DNA of 64,000 nt. Origin: CAWDZK01 sp963726615. GTDB lineage: Bacteria > Actinomycetota > Actinomycetes > JACCUZ01. Positions 41,820 to 50,856 of this stretch are shown in pieces. The notes beneath the pieces were generated by a model, which worked only from the letters and a program-made list of their open reading frames with translations, did no database searches and was not told the origin of the DNA. The translations under genes and the position numbers were made by a program. Numbering within the stretch: position 1 is the stretch's first letter; each line of letters starts with the position of its first letter. Location: positions 248,001-312,000 of the forward strand of contig CAVSCX010000006.1 of assembly GCA_963726615.1 (NCBI GenBank). The letters run 5' to 3'.

Positions 41820-42692
41820 ATGCGGGGTCGACCGGAGGTGCGTCGGGCCGCCGGGGCGCTCGCGCTCGCCCTCCTGGCGGCTGGTTGCGCCGGCGGCGAC
41901 CCGGCGCCGGCGCGGGAGCGCCAGGCGCCGGCGCTGTCGGCCGAGCTGGTCCAGCTGCGCCGGGACGAGGTGCTCCACCGGGTCGCGATCGCCGTGGCGA
42001 ACCACGCCCGGGTCCCGGTCGAGATCCAGACCGTCGAGCTGACCGTCGAGGGCTACACCGGTGGCGGCCCGCAGCCGAAGGGCGAGCCGCTCCCGCCGGG
42101 TCAGGTGGTCAACCTGCCCACGCCGTACGGCGACGTGACCTGCGGTGCGTCCGGCCGGCCCGAGGTCGGCGAGCCGACCGTCGTGATCCGCGTGCGCCGC
42201 GCCGCCGACCCCACGTCGTACACCGTCCGGCTGCGGCCCACCGACCCGAGGGGCCTGGTGCGGTCGATCGCCGAGTCGACCTGCCTGGCCCGGCAGCTCG
42301 CCGGCGAGGTGTCGCTGTCGTTCGGGCCGTGGCGGCGCTCGGGGCACGGGGACGGCACCGTGCTGCGCGGCAGCCTGCGGGCCCGGCTGCTGGCAGACCG
42401 GCCGCTGGACGTCACCCAGCTTGCCGGCTCGGTGATCTTCGACCTCCTGCCGGGCGACCCGGGCGCGACGCCGCTGGCCCACCTGACGCCGTCGGCGCCG
42501 CTGGCCCGGGTGCCGGTCCTGGTGCGCCAGGCACGCTGCGACGGGCACGCCCGGGGCGAGATCAAGAAGCCCTACGCGTTCCTCGTCTGGGTGGGCCGGC
42601 CGGGCGGGGAGCAGCACGCCGTGAACCCGGAGATCGCCGATGCCGACGCCGCGGCCTTCGAGGCGGTCTGCTACCTCGGCTGGCACTCGTGA
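41820..42692 (+). CDS. Lipoprotein, unknown
   Basis: 290 residues. A signal peptide with lipobox LLAAGC (Cys23) predicts membrane anchoring. The mature part has an immunoglobulin-like pattern (VAIAVANHARVPVEIQTVEL) and four Cys (TCG near 109, STC near 158, ARC and VCY near the end) that may form two disulfides. I do not recognise the family. It lies between an exported unknown and a palindromic terminator, so these two may form a short envelope-related unit. Confidence 0.65.
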   Translation: MRGRPEVRRAAGALALALLAAGCAGGDPAPARERQAPALSAELVQLRRDEVLHRVAIAVANHARVPVEIQTVELTVEGYTGGGPQPKGEPLPPGQVVNLPTPYGDVTCGASGRPEVGEPTVVIRVRRAADPTSYTVRLRPTDPRGLVRSIAESTCLARQLAGEVSLSFGPWRRSGHGDGTVLRGSLRARLLADRPLDVTQLAGSVIFDLLPGDPGATPLAHLTPSAPLARVPVLVRQARCDGHARGEIKKPYAFLVWVGRPGGEQHAVNPEIADADAAAFEAVCYLGWHS

Positions 42693-42768
42693 CCCGCGAC
42701 CGCCAGAGCCCCGGCGCCGTGGGCCGGCCATCCGCCCGCCGCTGACCAGGTGATTCGCACCGGTTCTC

Positions 42769-42808
42769 ACCCGTTCGGCGTGGTCGGGTCACCCGTTCGG
42801 GTGACCCG
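42769..42808. terminator. Palindromic terminator with a direct repeat
   Basis: CGGGTCACCCG and CGGGTGACCCG (42785-42795, 42798-42808) form an 11-bp stem with a 2-nt gap. The word ACCCGTTCGG occurs here and 21 nt upstream (42769). The rest of the 296-nt space from 42693 to 42988 shows no gene; TTGACC at 42834 may be a -35 box for the small gene at 42989. Confidence 0.55.
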
Positions 42809-42988
42809 GGAGCCGTCACCTGCCCGTGACCTCTTGACCCGCCGTAACTCGGGTGTCACCCTGGATTGCGAGCCCCCCACGCCGCCCCGGACACGGTGAA
42901 TGCACCCGGCCGGAGTGTGCGAGGCCGGGTGGATCGGCTCTCACGTCCCGCAACGAGGCGGGCTGGACCGCAGGTGGAGGAATCCCGC

Positions 42989-43180
42989 ATGGCGAAGGCT
43001 CTCATCGGTCATGTCGGTGGCCCCGACACACGCGTGATCATGGAGATGCGGCGTCTGCACGAACGAGTACGCAACCTCGAGACCGAGGTCCTGCGGCTGC
43101 GCGCGGAGAACGACCGGCTCGCTGCCGGCGTCTCGGACGAGCCGCTGATCTCCCTCGACAAGGAGCCCGCGCTCGCCTGA
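42989..43180 (+). CDS. Small conserved coiled-coil protein
   Basis: 63 residues: MAKALIGHVGGPDTRVIMEM, then a leucine-zipper-like helix RVRNLETEVLRLRAENDRLA, then a short acidic tail. Similar short proteins occur throughout actinobacteria, without known function. The ATG at 42989 has GGAGG 8 nt upstream. A terminator follows at 43221. Confidence 0.75.
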   Translation: MAKALIGHVGGPDTRVIMEMRRLHERVRNLETEVLRLRAENDRLAAGVSDEPLISLDKEPALA

Positions 43181-43220
43181 CCAGCAGCACGCCGAGCACC
43201 ACCACCACGCGCACACCCCG

Positions 43221-43252
43221 AGGGGACGTCGCCCGCGCGACGTCCCCTCCTT
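43221..43252 (+). terminator. Terminator after the coiled-coil gene
   Basis: AGGGGACGTCGC and GCGACGTCCCCT form a perfect 12-bp stem with a 4-nt loop, followed by CCTT. It is a strong candidate terminator between the small gene and the LVIVD protein gene. Confidence 0.8.
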
Positions 43253-43307
43253 GATGCCCGGCGGCGGCCGGCCGTGACCTGCAGCCCGCACGCTCGTTGG
43301 GCCCTGC

Positions 43308-44903
43308 ATGCGCAGCAGCCGACGTCCCCGCTCCCGGCCGACCGCCCGCTCCCTCGCCGCGACGGGGCTCACGCTGACGGTCCTCGGCCTCGGTCTGGTC
43401 GCTCCCTCGCCCGCCGTCGCGCACGGCGGCGGTGCCGGCGCCACCGGCAGCAAGCGCCAGCAGTACCAGGACGGCGTCTCGGTGCCCGTCGTCAGCTCGC
43501 CGAACGTCCGGCTGGTGACCAACGTCCCGGACACGGCGGGGATCTCCGGGGTGTTCGCCCGCTCGGCGCCGTACTTCTACCTCTCGAGCACCGACAGCAT
43601 CACCGTGTACGACGTGAGCGACCCGACCCACCCGACCCCGGCCGGGGTCCTGCCCAACCTCGTGTTCGAGAACGAGGCGATGAACTACGGCGAGAAGAAG
43701 GTCGCCGGCGTCGTCAACCGGTTCGTCCTGGTCGGCGTCGACCTGGTCGAGGCCAGCCCGAGCGCCCCTGACCACATCGGCCGCTCGAACGAGGTGATGG
43801 TCGTCGACGTCACCGACCCGGCGAACCCCCACATCCGGTCCAGGGTCGCGACCAACACCAACACCCACACCGTGAGCTGCATCCACGAGACCGACTGCCG
43901 CTACGCCTACACCGCGGGGCGCAACGGCCAGTTCTCGATCGTGGACCTGTCCGACCTGGACCACCCCGTCGAGGTCGACTCCGACCCGACCATGGAGGGC
44001 ACCCAGCCCTACACCTCGCCGGCGGGCGGGCCGAATGCCGTCTTCACCAGCGGCGCGGGGCACAAGTGGAACTTCGACGACGCCGGCTACGGCACCCACG
44101 TCGGCTCAGGCGGCAGCGCGATGTTCGACGTGTCCGACCCGGTCCACCCGCGGCTCGTCGCGACCACTGACGAGCACGGCGTGCAAGGCCCGTGGAACGA
44201 CTTCATCCACCACAACTCGCTGCGGCCGAACGCGTCCCGGTTCACCCCCGGCCAGGAGCCGAGCGTCGCGAACGGCAACGTCCTGCTCGTCACCGAGGAG
44301 GACTACGAGAACACCGACTGCTCCACGGCAGGCAGCTTCCAGACCTGGTACGTCGGGGGCAGCCTCGACGGGACCCCCGGCACCCTCACCCCGCTCGACC
44401 GGATCAACCCGGTCGACCTCGGCGAGGGCGTCTCCGCCCCGCACATGGCGTTCTGCTCGGCCCACTGGTTCGACTACCACCCCAGCGGGATCGTGGCCGA
44501 GGGCTTCTACGAGGGCGGCTTGCGCCTTCTCGACGTCCGTGACCCGGGCGACATCACGGAGTACGGGTACGTCGCCAGCGGCCTGTCGGAGGTCTGGGAC
44601 GCGTACTGGGTGCCCCAGCGCAACTCGGCCGGCGTCGCGAGCGGCGGGAAGAAGACCAACATCGTCTACACCGTCGACGCCGTCCGCGGCCTGGACGTCT
44701 ACACCGTCGACCTGCCCCTGGGCGCCCGCTCCTCCGGCGGCCTCCTGGGCGGGCTGACCGGCCTGACCGGGAGGTCGGGCGCCGCCGGGGCAACCGGGCC
44801 GGACCCGTCGCTGACGCTCGGCGCCGTCGCCCTGACGGTCCTTGCCGGACTGGGCACGGCGCGCCGCCGCCGCCTGGCGCCGGTGCGGGGGAGCGGCCGG
44901 TAG
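43308..44903 (+). CDS. Secreted LVIVD-repeat beta-propeller protein with C-terminal anchor
   Basis: 531 residues. A signal peptide (about 1-38, ending PSPAVAHG) precedes a series of propeller blades with the LVIVD pattern: ITVYDVSDPTHPTP, VMVVDVTDPANPHI, FSIVDLSDLDHPVEV, AMFDVSDPVHPRLV, LRLLDVRDPGDI and RGLDVYTVDLP. The C-terminus has a Gly-rich linker, a hydrophobic helix (about 499-515) and RRRR, a membrane-anchor pattern without LPxTG. Three conserved Cys in the middle may pair. Ligand unknown; such proteins are usually cell-surface. It lies just before smc. Confidence 0.8.
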   Translation: MRSSRRPRSRPTARSLAATGLTLTVLGLGLVAPSPAVAHGGGAGATGSKRQQYQDGVSVPVVSSPNVRLVTNVPDTAGISGVFARSAPYFYLSSTDSITVYDVSDPTHPTPAGVLPNLVFENEAMNYGEKKVAGVVNRFVLVGVDLVEASPSAPDHIGRSNEVMVVDVTDPANPHIRSRVATNTNTHTVSCIHETDCRYAYTAGRNGQFSIVDLSDLDHPVEVDSDPTMEGTQPYTSPAGGPNAVFTSGAGHKWNFDDAGYGTHVGSGGSAMFDVSDPVHPRLVATTDEHGVQGPWNDFIHHNSLRPNASRFTPGQEPSVANGNVLLVTEEDYENTDCSTAGSFQTWYVGGSLDGTPGTLTPLDRINPVDLGEGVSAPHMAFCSAHWFDYHPSGIVAEGFYEGGLRLLDVRDPGDITEYGYVASGLSEVWDAYWVPQRNSAGVASGGKKTNIVYTVDAVRGLDVYTVDLPLGARSSGGLLGGLTGLTGRSGAAGATGPDPSLTLGAVALTVLAGLGTARRRRLAPVRGSGR

Positions 44904-44997
44904 GCTCAGCCCCGGCCTTCCCCGCCGACGTACCACCCGCCGCACTCCCGACCGCTCCGGCCGGGGACCCGTGCGCGGGGTCCGAGGAGTTCAGCTC

Positions 44998-47900
44998 GTG
45001 CACCTGAAGAGCCTCACCCTCAAGGGGTTCAAGTCCTTCGCGTCGGCCACCACGTTCCACTTCGAGCCGGGGATCACCGCCGTGGTCGGCCCCAACGGCT
45101 CGGGCAAGTCCAACGTCGTCGACGCGCTCGCCTGGGTCATGGGCGAGCAGGGGGCGAAGTCGCTGCGCGGCGGCAAGATGGAGGACGTCATCTTCGCCGG
45201 CAGCGCCGGCAAGGACGGCGCGGCCGGCCGCGCCCCGCTGGGCCGGGCCGAGGTGGCCCTGACGATCGACAACTCCGACGGCGCCCTGCCGATCGACTAC
45301 GCCGAGGTCACGATCTCGCGGATCATGTTCCGCAACGGCGGCTCGGAGTACTCCATCAACGGGGAGTCGTGCCGGCTGCTCGACGTGCAGGAGCTGCTCT
45401 CCGACTCGGGCATCGGCCGCGAGATGCACGTGATCGTGGGCCAGGGACAGCTGGATGCCGTCCTGTCGGCCGGTCCGGAGGAGCGGCGCGGCTTCATCGA
45501 GGAGGCCGCAGGTGTCCTCAAGCACCGCAAGCGCAAGGAGAAGGCGCTGCGGAAGCTGGAGGCGATGCAGGCCAACCTCACCCGGGTCCAGGACCTCACC
45601 GTCGAGCTGCGCCGCCAGCTCAAGCCGCTGGGCCGTCAGGCCGAGGTCGCCCGCCGGGCCGCCGTCATCCAGTCCGACCTGCGCGACTCCCGGCTGAGGA
45701 TCCTCGCCGACGACCTCGTGCAGCTCACGGCGACGCTGGAGGCCGAGGTCGCCGACGAGACCGCCCTGCGCCGCCGTCGCGGCGAGGTCGAGGCGGCGCT
45801 GGCCGAGGCCGGCGAGCGCGAGGTGCAGCTGGAGCAGGCGCGCGCGGCCGAGGCGCCGACCCTCGCTCGCGCCCAGGAGACCTGGTACCGGCTCTCGTCG
45901 CTGCGCGAGCGGTTCCGGGGCACCGGGTCGCTGGCCGCCGAGCGGGTCCGGCACCTGGCCGGACCGGACGAGGAGGCCGGGGCCCACCAGGTGCTCGACC
46001 TGCGCGACCCCGACCAGCTCGACGCCGAAGCGGCCCGGGTCCGCAGCGAGGAGGCCGAGATCCAGTCCGGCGTCGACCGGGACAGCGACGCGCTGGACGC
46101 GGCGGTGGCGGCGCGGCAGCAGGTCGAGCAGGAGCTGGCCGCCGAGCAGGAGCGGGTGGCGGTGGCGGCCCGGGCCGCGGCCGACCGCCGTGAGGGCCTG
46201 GCCCGGCTGGCCGGCCAGGTCGCCGCCCGCCGCAGCCGGGTCGACGCCGGCGAGGCCGAGCTCGGCCGGCTGACCCCGGCGCTGGACGAGGCCCGCGAGC
46301 GCGCCCAGGTCGCGCAGCGAGAGTTCACCGCACTGGAGACCCAGGTCGCCGGGCTGGACGCCGGCGAGGAGGACCTGGACGCCGACCACGAGGAGGCAGC
46401 GCTGCGCCTGGCCGCGGCCGAGGAGAGGGTCACCGCGCTGCGGCAGGAGGAGCGCGACGCCGAGCGGGAGCGCGCCGCGCTGACTGCCCGCACGGAGGCG
46501 CTCCAGCTCGGACTGGCGCGCAAGGACGGCGCCGGCACCCTGCTGGCCGCCGGCGACAGGCTCTCCGGCGTGCTCGGCTCCGTGGCGGCCCTGCTCACTG
46601 TCGAGACCGGGTACGAGACCGCCGTCGCGGCGGCGCTCGGTTCGGCGGCCGACGCCGTGGTCGTCAGCGACCTCTCGGCGGCGGAGGGCGCGATCCGCCT
46701 GCTGAAGGGCGACGACGCCGGCCGGGCCGGTCTGCTTGTCGAGGCGCACGGGGCGACCGGAGCCGCTCCGCCCGGGGACCTGCCGGCCGGTGCGACGCCG
46801 GCACTGTCCGTCGTGTCGGTCCCGGCGCCGCTGCGGTCAGCGGTGACCAGGCTGCTCGCAGACGTGGTCGTGGTGGCCGACCTCGCCACCGCGCGCCGGG
46901 TCGTCGATGCGGCTCCCGCGCTGTCCGCAGTCACCCGCGACGGCGACCTCCTGGGCCGCGACAGAGCCGCGGGCGGCTCGGCGTCGTCGCCGACGCTGCT
47001 CGAGGTGCAGGCCGCGGTCGACCAGGCGACCGACCAGCTCGCCGCGGCGGGACACCGCCTCGACCGCCTGCGCTTCCAGCTGCAGGCCGCGCTGGACGAG
47101 CAGGCCGTCACCACCCGCGACGTGCAGGCGGCGCTGGACCGGTTGCACGAGTCGGACGCCCGGATGTCGGCAGTCGCCGAGCAGCTCGGTCAGCTCGGCG
47201 CCCAGGCCCGGTCGGCCCGAGGCGAGTCCGAGCGGCTGGAACGCTCGGCCGCCGCGGCCGCCGCGGCGCTCGACGCGGACCGGGTCGTGCTGGCCGAGCT
47301 CGAGCAGCGGCACGCCGCCGCCGTGTCGGCGCCGGACGACGGCGAACCGGACACGAGCCACCGCGACGAGCTCGAGCAGGCCGGTCGGAGCGCCCGGCAG
47401 ACCGAGATGGACGCCCGGCTCGCCGTCCGGACGGGTGAGGAGCGGGTCCGGGCGCTCGCCGGGCGCGCCGACCAGCTGGCGCGGTCAGCCGCCCAGGAGC
47501 GCGAGAACCGGGCCCGGGCCGAGGCCCGCCGGGCCCGCCGGGCCCGGGAGGCGGCTGTCGCCCGTGAGGTCGCGCTGGCCGCGCAGGCTGCCCTCGGCCA
47601 CCTGGAGCACTCGCTGGCCCGGGCTGCCGAGGCCAGGGAGCGGGCCGAGCAGGCCAGGGCCGAGCGGGATGCGGAGCTGGGCATGCTGCGGACCCGGCTG
47701 CGCGAGCTGGGCGGCGAGCTCGAACGGCTCACCGACAGCGTGCACCGGGACGAGGTCGCCCGGGCCGAGCAGCGGCTCCGGATCGAGGCGCTGCAGCAGA
47801 AGGCCCTGGACGACCTCGGGGTCGAGCCGGAGGCGCTCGTCGACGAGTACGGCCCGGACCGGCTGGTGCCGCCGTCGCCGCCGGCCCCGGACGAGGAGCG

Positions 47901-48591
47901 CGAGGTGGAGCCGGACCCGACGCCGTACGTCCGGGCCGAGCAGGAGAAGCGGCTGCGCGCGGCCGAGCGGTCGCTCGCCCTGCTCGGGCGGGTCAACCCG
48001 CTCGCGCTGGAGGAGTACGCCGCGCTGGAGGAGCGGCACCAGTTCCTCGCCGAGCAGCTGGAAGACCTCAAGGCGACCCGGCGGGACCTCATGGACATCA
48101 TCCGCGAGGTCGACGAGCGGGTGGAGCAGGTCTTCACCGCGGCCTTCCACGACACCGCACGGGAGTTCGAGGGCGTCTTCGCCAGGCTCTTCCCCGGCGG
48201 GGAGGGGCGGCTTGTCCTCACCGAGCCCGGCGACATGCTCTCGACCGGCATCGAGGTGGAGGCCCGGCCGCCGGGCAAGAAGGTGAAGCGCCTCTCCCTG
48301 CTCTCCGGCGGCGAGCGCTCCCTCACGGCCGTCGCGCTGCTGGTGGCGATCTTCCGGGCGCGTCCGAGCCCGTTCTACGTGATGGACGAGGTCGAGGCAG
48401 CCCTGGACGACACCAACCTGGGCCGCCTGATCTCGATCATGGAGGAGCTGCGCGAGGCCTCCCAGCTCATCGTGATCACCCACCAGAAGCGGACCATGGA
48501 GGTCGCCGACGCGCTCTACGGCGTGTCGATGCGCGGTGACGGCATCACCACCGTGATCGGTCAGCGGCTGCGTGAGGCCGAGCCGGCCTGA
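44998..48591 (+). CDS. smc: Chromosome segregation ATPase SMC
   Basis: 1197 residues. N-terminal ATPase head: KSLTLKGFKSFASATTFHF and Walker A GPNGSGKSNVVDAL (about 33-46). Two long coiled coils flank a hinge at about 505-650. The C-terminal head has signature LLSGGERSLTAVALL and Walker B FYVMDEVEAALDD. It condenses and separates sister chromosomes with ScpAB. The GTG at 44998 follows GAGGAG by 8 nt; the longer frame overlaps the previous gene. TAGGCT at 44901-44906 could be a promoter element. Confidence 0.96.
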   Translation: MHLKSLTLKGFKSFASATTFHFEPGITAVVGPNGSGKSNVVDALAWVMGEQGAKSLRGGKMEDVIFAGSAGKDGAAGRAPLGRAEVALTIDNSDGALPIDYAEVTISRIMFRNGGSEYSINGESCRLLDVQELLSDSGIGREMHVIVGQGQLDAVLSAGPEERRGFIEEAAGVLKHRKRKEKALRKLEAMQANLTRVQDLTVELRRQLKPLGRQAEVARRAAVIQSDLRDSRLRILADDLVQLTATLEAEVADETALRRRRGEVEAALAEAGEREVQLEQARAAEAPTLARAQETWYRLSSLRERFRGTGSLAAERVRHLAGPDEEAGAHQVLDLRDPDQLDAEAARVRSEEAEIQSGVDRDSDALDAAVAARQQVEQELAAEQERVAVAARAAADRREGLARLAGQVAARRSRVDAGEAELGRLTPALDEARERAQVAQREFTALETQVAGLDAGEEDLDADHEEAALRLAAAEERVTALRQEERDAERERAALTARTEALQLGLARKDGAGTLLAAGDRLSGVLGSVAALLTVETGYETAVAAALGSAADAVVVSDLSAAEGAIRLLKGDDAGRAGLLVEAHGATGAAPPGDLPAGATPALSVVSVPAPLRSAVTRLLADVVVVADLATARRVVDAAPALSAVTRDGDLLGRDRAAGGSASSPTLLEVQAAVDQATDQLAAAGHRLDRLRFQLQAALDEQAVTTRDVQAALDRLHESDARMSAVAEQLGQLGAQARSARGESERLERSAAAAAAALDADRVVLAELEQRHAAAVSAPDDGEPDTSHRDELEQAGRSARQTEMDARLAVRTGEERVRALAGRADQLARSAAQERENRARAEARRARRAREAAVAREVALAAQAALGHLEHSLARAAEARERAEQARAERDAELGMLRTRLRELGGELERLTDSVHRDEVARAEQRLRIEALQQKALDDLGVEPEALVDEYGPDRLVPPSPPAPDEEREVEPDPTPYVRAEQEKRLRAAERSLALLGRVNPLALEEYAALEERHQFLAEQLEDLKATRRDLMDIIREVDERVEQVFTAAFHDTAREFEGVFARLFPGGEGRLVLTEPGDMLSTGIEVEARPPGKKVKRLSLLSGGERSLTAVALLVAIFRARPSPFYVMDEVEAALDDTNLGRLISIMEELREASQLIVITHQKRTMEVADALYGVSMRGDGITTVIGQRLREAEPA

Positions 48592-48678
48592 CCGGACGAG
48601 CCACCCCCGGGGAGTCACGTTCGTCACACCGCCAGCGTGACCGGGCCTCCGGTGGGGTTTCGGGCGGCTTTGCGCCGG

Positions 48679-48684
48679 TAATGT
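48679..48684 (+). promoter_or_regulatory. Candidate leaderless -10 box of the small membrane protein gene
   Basis: TAATGT lies 7 nt before the GTG at 48692. It is the best -10-like word in the smc-ftsY gap, and it selects 48692 as start because the alternative GTG at 48683 would lie inside it. Confidence 0.55.
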
Positions 48685-48691
48685 GGACGGG

Positions 48692-48958
48692 GTGCGCACA
48701 CTGCTGCTCGCCCACCTGCTGCTGGGGCTCGTCGCCCTGCTGATCGTCGCCTTCGTCGCCTTCCCCTACCGGGGCCGCGGCGTGCCACGCGCCGGTCGGC
48801 TGTCCGAGAAGGTCGTCGACCTGCGGGCGCGGGTGGATCCCGGGGAGGCGCCGCCGCTGGGGGTTCTGAGCGACCCCGCGAGGTCCCGGGCGATGTCGGC
48901 GCGGTTCGAGCGTGCCGAGCAGCAGGTGCGTCGCGTCGTCACCGCCGGCCGCGGCTGA
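48692..48958 (+). CDS. Small single-pass membrane protein
   Basis: 88 residues. A hydrophobic helix (about 4-25, LLLAHLLLGLVALLIVAFVAF) precedes a basic cytoplasmic region ending FERAEQQVRRVVTAGRG. No domain is recognised. The start is set by a leaderless promoter box 7 nt upstream. It lies between smc and ftsY; relatives in the same place are common in actinobacteria but unstudied. Confidence 0.6.
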   Translation: MRTLLLAHLLLGLVALLIVAFVAFPYRGRGVPRAGRLSEKVVDLRARVDPGEAPPLGVLSDPARSRAMSARFERAEQQVRRVVTAGRG

Positions 48959-48989
48959 CTCGCTGAGCCCCGCCCCCCGGAAGGGCGCT

Positions 48990-49057
48990 CGTTTGCGACG
49001 TGGCGCCCAGACACGCCGGGCGTACCGCCCGCGTGTCGGTGCACCGGGTCGCAAACG
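48990..49057. repeat. Palindrome with GACACGCCGG core (copy B)
   Basis: Outer arms CGTTTGCGAC and GTCGCAAACG pair over 10 bp (48990-48999, 49048-49057). Inside, GACACGCCGGGCG pairs with CGCCCGCGTGTC (one bulge). It lies between the small membrane gene and ftsY, 76 nt before the ftsY start. Confidence 0.75.
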
Positions 49058-49133
49058 ATCATCGACGGTGAGGTCGCGCGTCGGCGAGGCGCCGCGGCCG
49101 CCGGCCCAGCCGCACCTGAGAGACTGACCGGCG

Positions 49134-50312
49134 ATGGACACCCTCACCCTCGTCGCGGTCATTGCCGTCCTCGCCGTCGTCGTCCTCGTGGCCGGCGGGG
49201 TCGCCCTGACCCGGGGCCGCCGGTCGAAGGCCCCGCTCCCGCCGCTGACCGATCTCGAGGAGCGTCCGGGCGAGCGCCCGGCGGAACGCTCCGGGGACGT
49301 CCGGGTCCTCGCACCGGACGCGGACGAGGCCCTGGCCGTGCCGGCTGCGCCCGCGACGGCGGTCGAGGCGCCGACGCCGGTCGCCGGGCGGATGGCGCGG
49401 CTGCGCGCCAGGCTCGGGCGCAGCGAGGGGACGCTGGGCCGGGGCCTGCTCGGCCTGCTGTCCCGGGACCGGCTGGACGAGGCCACCTGGGAGGAGGTGG
49501 AGGACCTCCTCCTCGCCGCCGACGTCGGTGTGGCGCCCACCCAGGAGCTCGTGGAGCGGTTGCGGACCCGGGTCAAGGAGCTCGCGAGCCACGACGAGTC
49601 CGCTGTCCGCGGGCTGCTGCGCGAGGAGCTGCTCGCGCTGGTCGGCCCGGACGCCGACCGGTCCCTGCGGACCCGGGGCGTCGACGGCCGCCCGGCCGTC
49701 GTCCTCGTCGTCGGGGTCAACGGCACGGGGAAGACGACCACCGTCGGCAAGCTGGCCCGCGTCCTCGTCGCCGACGGCCGGTCGGTCCTGCTCGGGGCGG
49801 CCGACACCTTCCGCGCAGCGGCCGCCGACCAGCTGACCACCTGGGGGGAGCGGGTCGGTGCGCCGGTCGTACGCGGGCCCGAGCGAGGCGACCCTGCCAG
49901 CGTCGCCTTCGAGGCCGTCAAGCAGGCGGGTGAGGGCGGCTACGACGTCGTGCTCGTCGACACCGCCGGCCGGCTGCAGAACAAAGTCGGCCTGATGGAC
50001 GAGCTCGGCAAGGTCAAGCGGGTCATCGAGCGGCACGGCCCCGTCGACGAGGTGCTGCTCGTGCTCGACGCGACGACCGGGCAGAACGGTCTGGTGCAGG
50101 CACGGGTGTTCGCCGAGGTCGTCGACGTCAGCGGGATCGTCCTGACCAAGCTCGACGGGACCGCGAAGGGCGGCATCGTCGTCGCCGTACAGCGGGAGCT
50201 CGACGTGCCGGTGAAGCTCGTCGGCCTCGGGGAGGGCGCCGACGACCTGGCACCGTTCGACCCGGAGGTCTTCGTCGACGCGCTGCTGGGCGACCCGGCC
50301 GCCCAGGGGTAG
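49134..50312 (+). CDS. ftsY: Signal recognition particle receptor FtsY
   Basis: 392 residues. An N-terminal membrane segment (about 4-25) and an acidic A domain are followed by the NG GTPase: G1 GVNGTGKTTTVGKLA (about 194-208), G2-like DTFRAAAADQL, G3 VDTAGRLQNK, and G4/G5 TKLDGTAKGG with GLGEGADDLAPF. It docks ribosome-SRP complexes at the membrane; its partner Ffh is encoded at 58691. The N-terminal transmembrane anchor is typical of actinobacterial FtsY. Confidence 0.96.
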   Translation: MDTLTLVAVIAVLAVVVLVAGGVALTRGRRSKAPLPPLTDLEERPGERPAERSGDVRVLAPDADEALAVPAAPATAVEAPTPVAGRMARLRARLGRSEGTLGRGLLGLLSRDRLDEATWEEVEDLLLAADVGVAPTQELVERLRTRVKELASHDESAVRGLLREELLALVGPDADRSLRTRGVDGRPAVVLVVGVNGTGKTTTVGKLARVLVADGRSVLLGAADTFRAAAADQLTTWGERVGAPVVRGPERGDPASVAFEAVKQAGEGGYDVVLVDTAGRLQNKVGLMDELGKVKRVIERHGPVDEVLLVLDATTGQNGLVQARVFAEVVDVSGIVLTKLDGTAKGGIVVAVQRELDVPVKLVGLGEGADDLAPFDPEVFVDALLGDPAAQG

Positions 50313-50384
50313 TGACCCCTGCCCGGCGTGGGCTCGGTCCGCGGGCTCGCGGCACGCGCCGCCGGACCGAGGCACCATGGAGCC

Positions 50385-50690
50385 ATGGCGCAGCGCGACG
50401 ACCACGACAGGCCCAGCGAGACCGAACGGCTCCTGGCCGAGGTGGACGGGATGCTCACAGGCGGCGGCGGCCCGGCCGCGGGCCCGGTGCAACGCGGTCC
50501 GGCCGACCGGTCCCCGGGCCCGTTCGTGAGCCGGGTCCGGGGCGCGCTCGTCGTCGGGTCCGTGTCCGGGGCCGGTGTATGGGTGCTCTTCGCCGTGCTG
50601 CCGTTCCTGCGAGCCGGCTCGGGGGCGGTGGGCGCGTTCCTCGCGGCGGCAGTCGCGACGCTGCTGTTCCGGCGCCGCCCGCGCGCCTGA
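50385..50690 (+). CDS. Small two-helix membrane protein
   Basis: 101 residues. A hydrophilic start with SETERLLAEVDGMLTGGGG is followed by two membrane helices (about 55-72 and 77-93) and an arginine-rich end RRRPRA. No named domain is recognised. The ATG at 50385 is taken because the upstream frame begins within a non-coding-looking stretch. It is a possible independent gene before the nitrogen operon. Confidence 0.55.
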   Translation: MAQRDDHDRPSETERLLAEVDGMLTGGGGPAAGPVQRGPADRSPGPFVSRVRGALVVGSVSGAGVWVLFAVLPFLRAGSGAVGAFLAAAVATLLFRRRPRA

Positions 50691-50722
50691 GCTTCTCGGG
50701 ATGCGGACCGGCCGTGCGGGGC

Positions 50723-50769
50723 GAAACCGGTCCGTAACACGAGCCGCGACATCGTCACAAGGGCGAAAC
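50723..50769 (+). promoter_or_regulatory. GlnR-type boxes before amt
   Basis: Two elements follow the GlnR half-site rule: GAAAC-N6-GTAAC (50723-50738, inverted order) and GTCAC-N6-GAAAC (50754-50769, canonical). GlnR activates amt-glnK-glnD in nitrogen limitation in actinobacteria. They lie about 90-135 nt before the amt start. Confidence 0.7.
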
Positions 50770-50856
50770 CTGCCGCGACGGGCTCGGTAACCGGGGCCGA
50801 CCAACCTCCTGGGCAGATCCCCGGCCCCGACTGCCGTCCCATTGGAGGAACATCTC

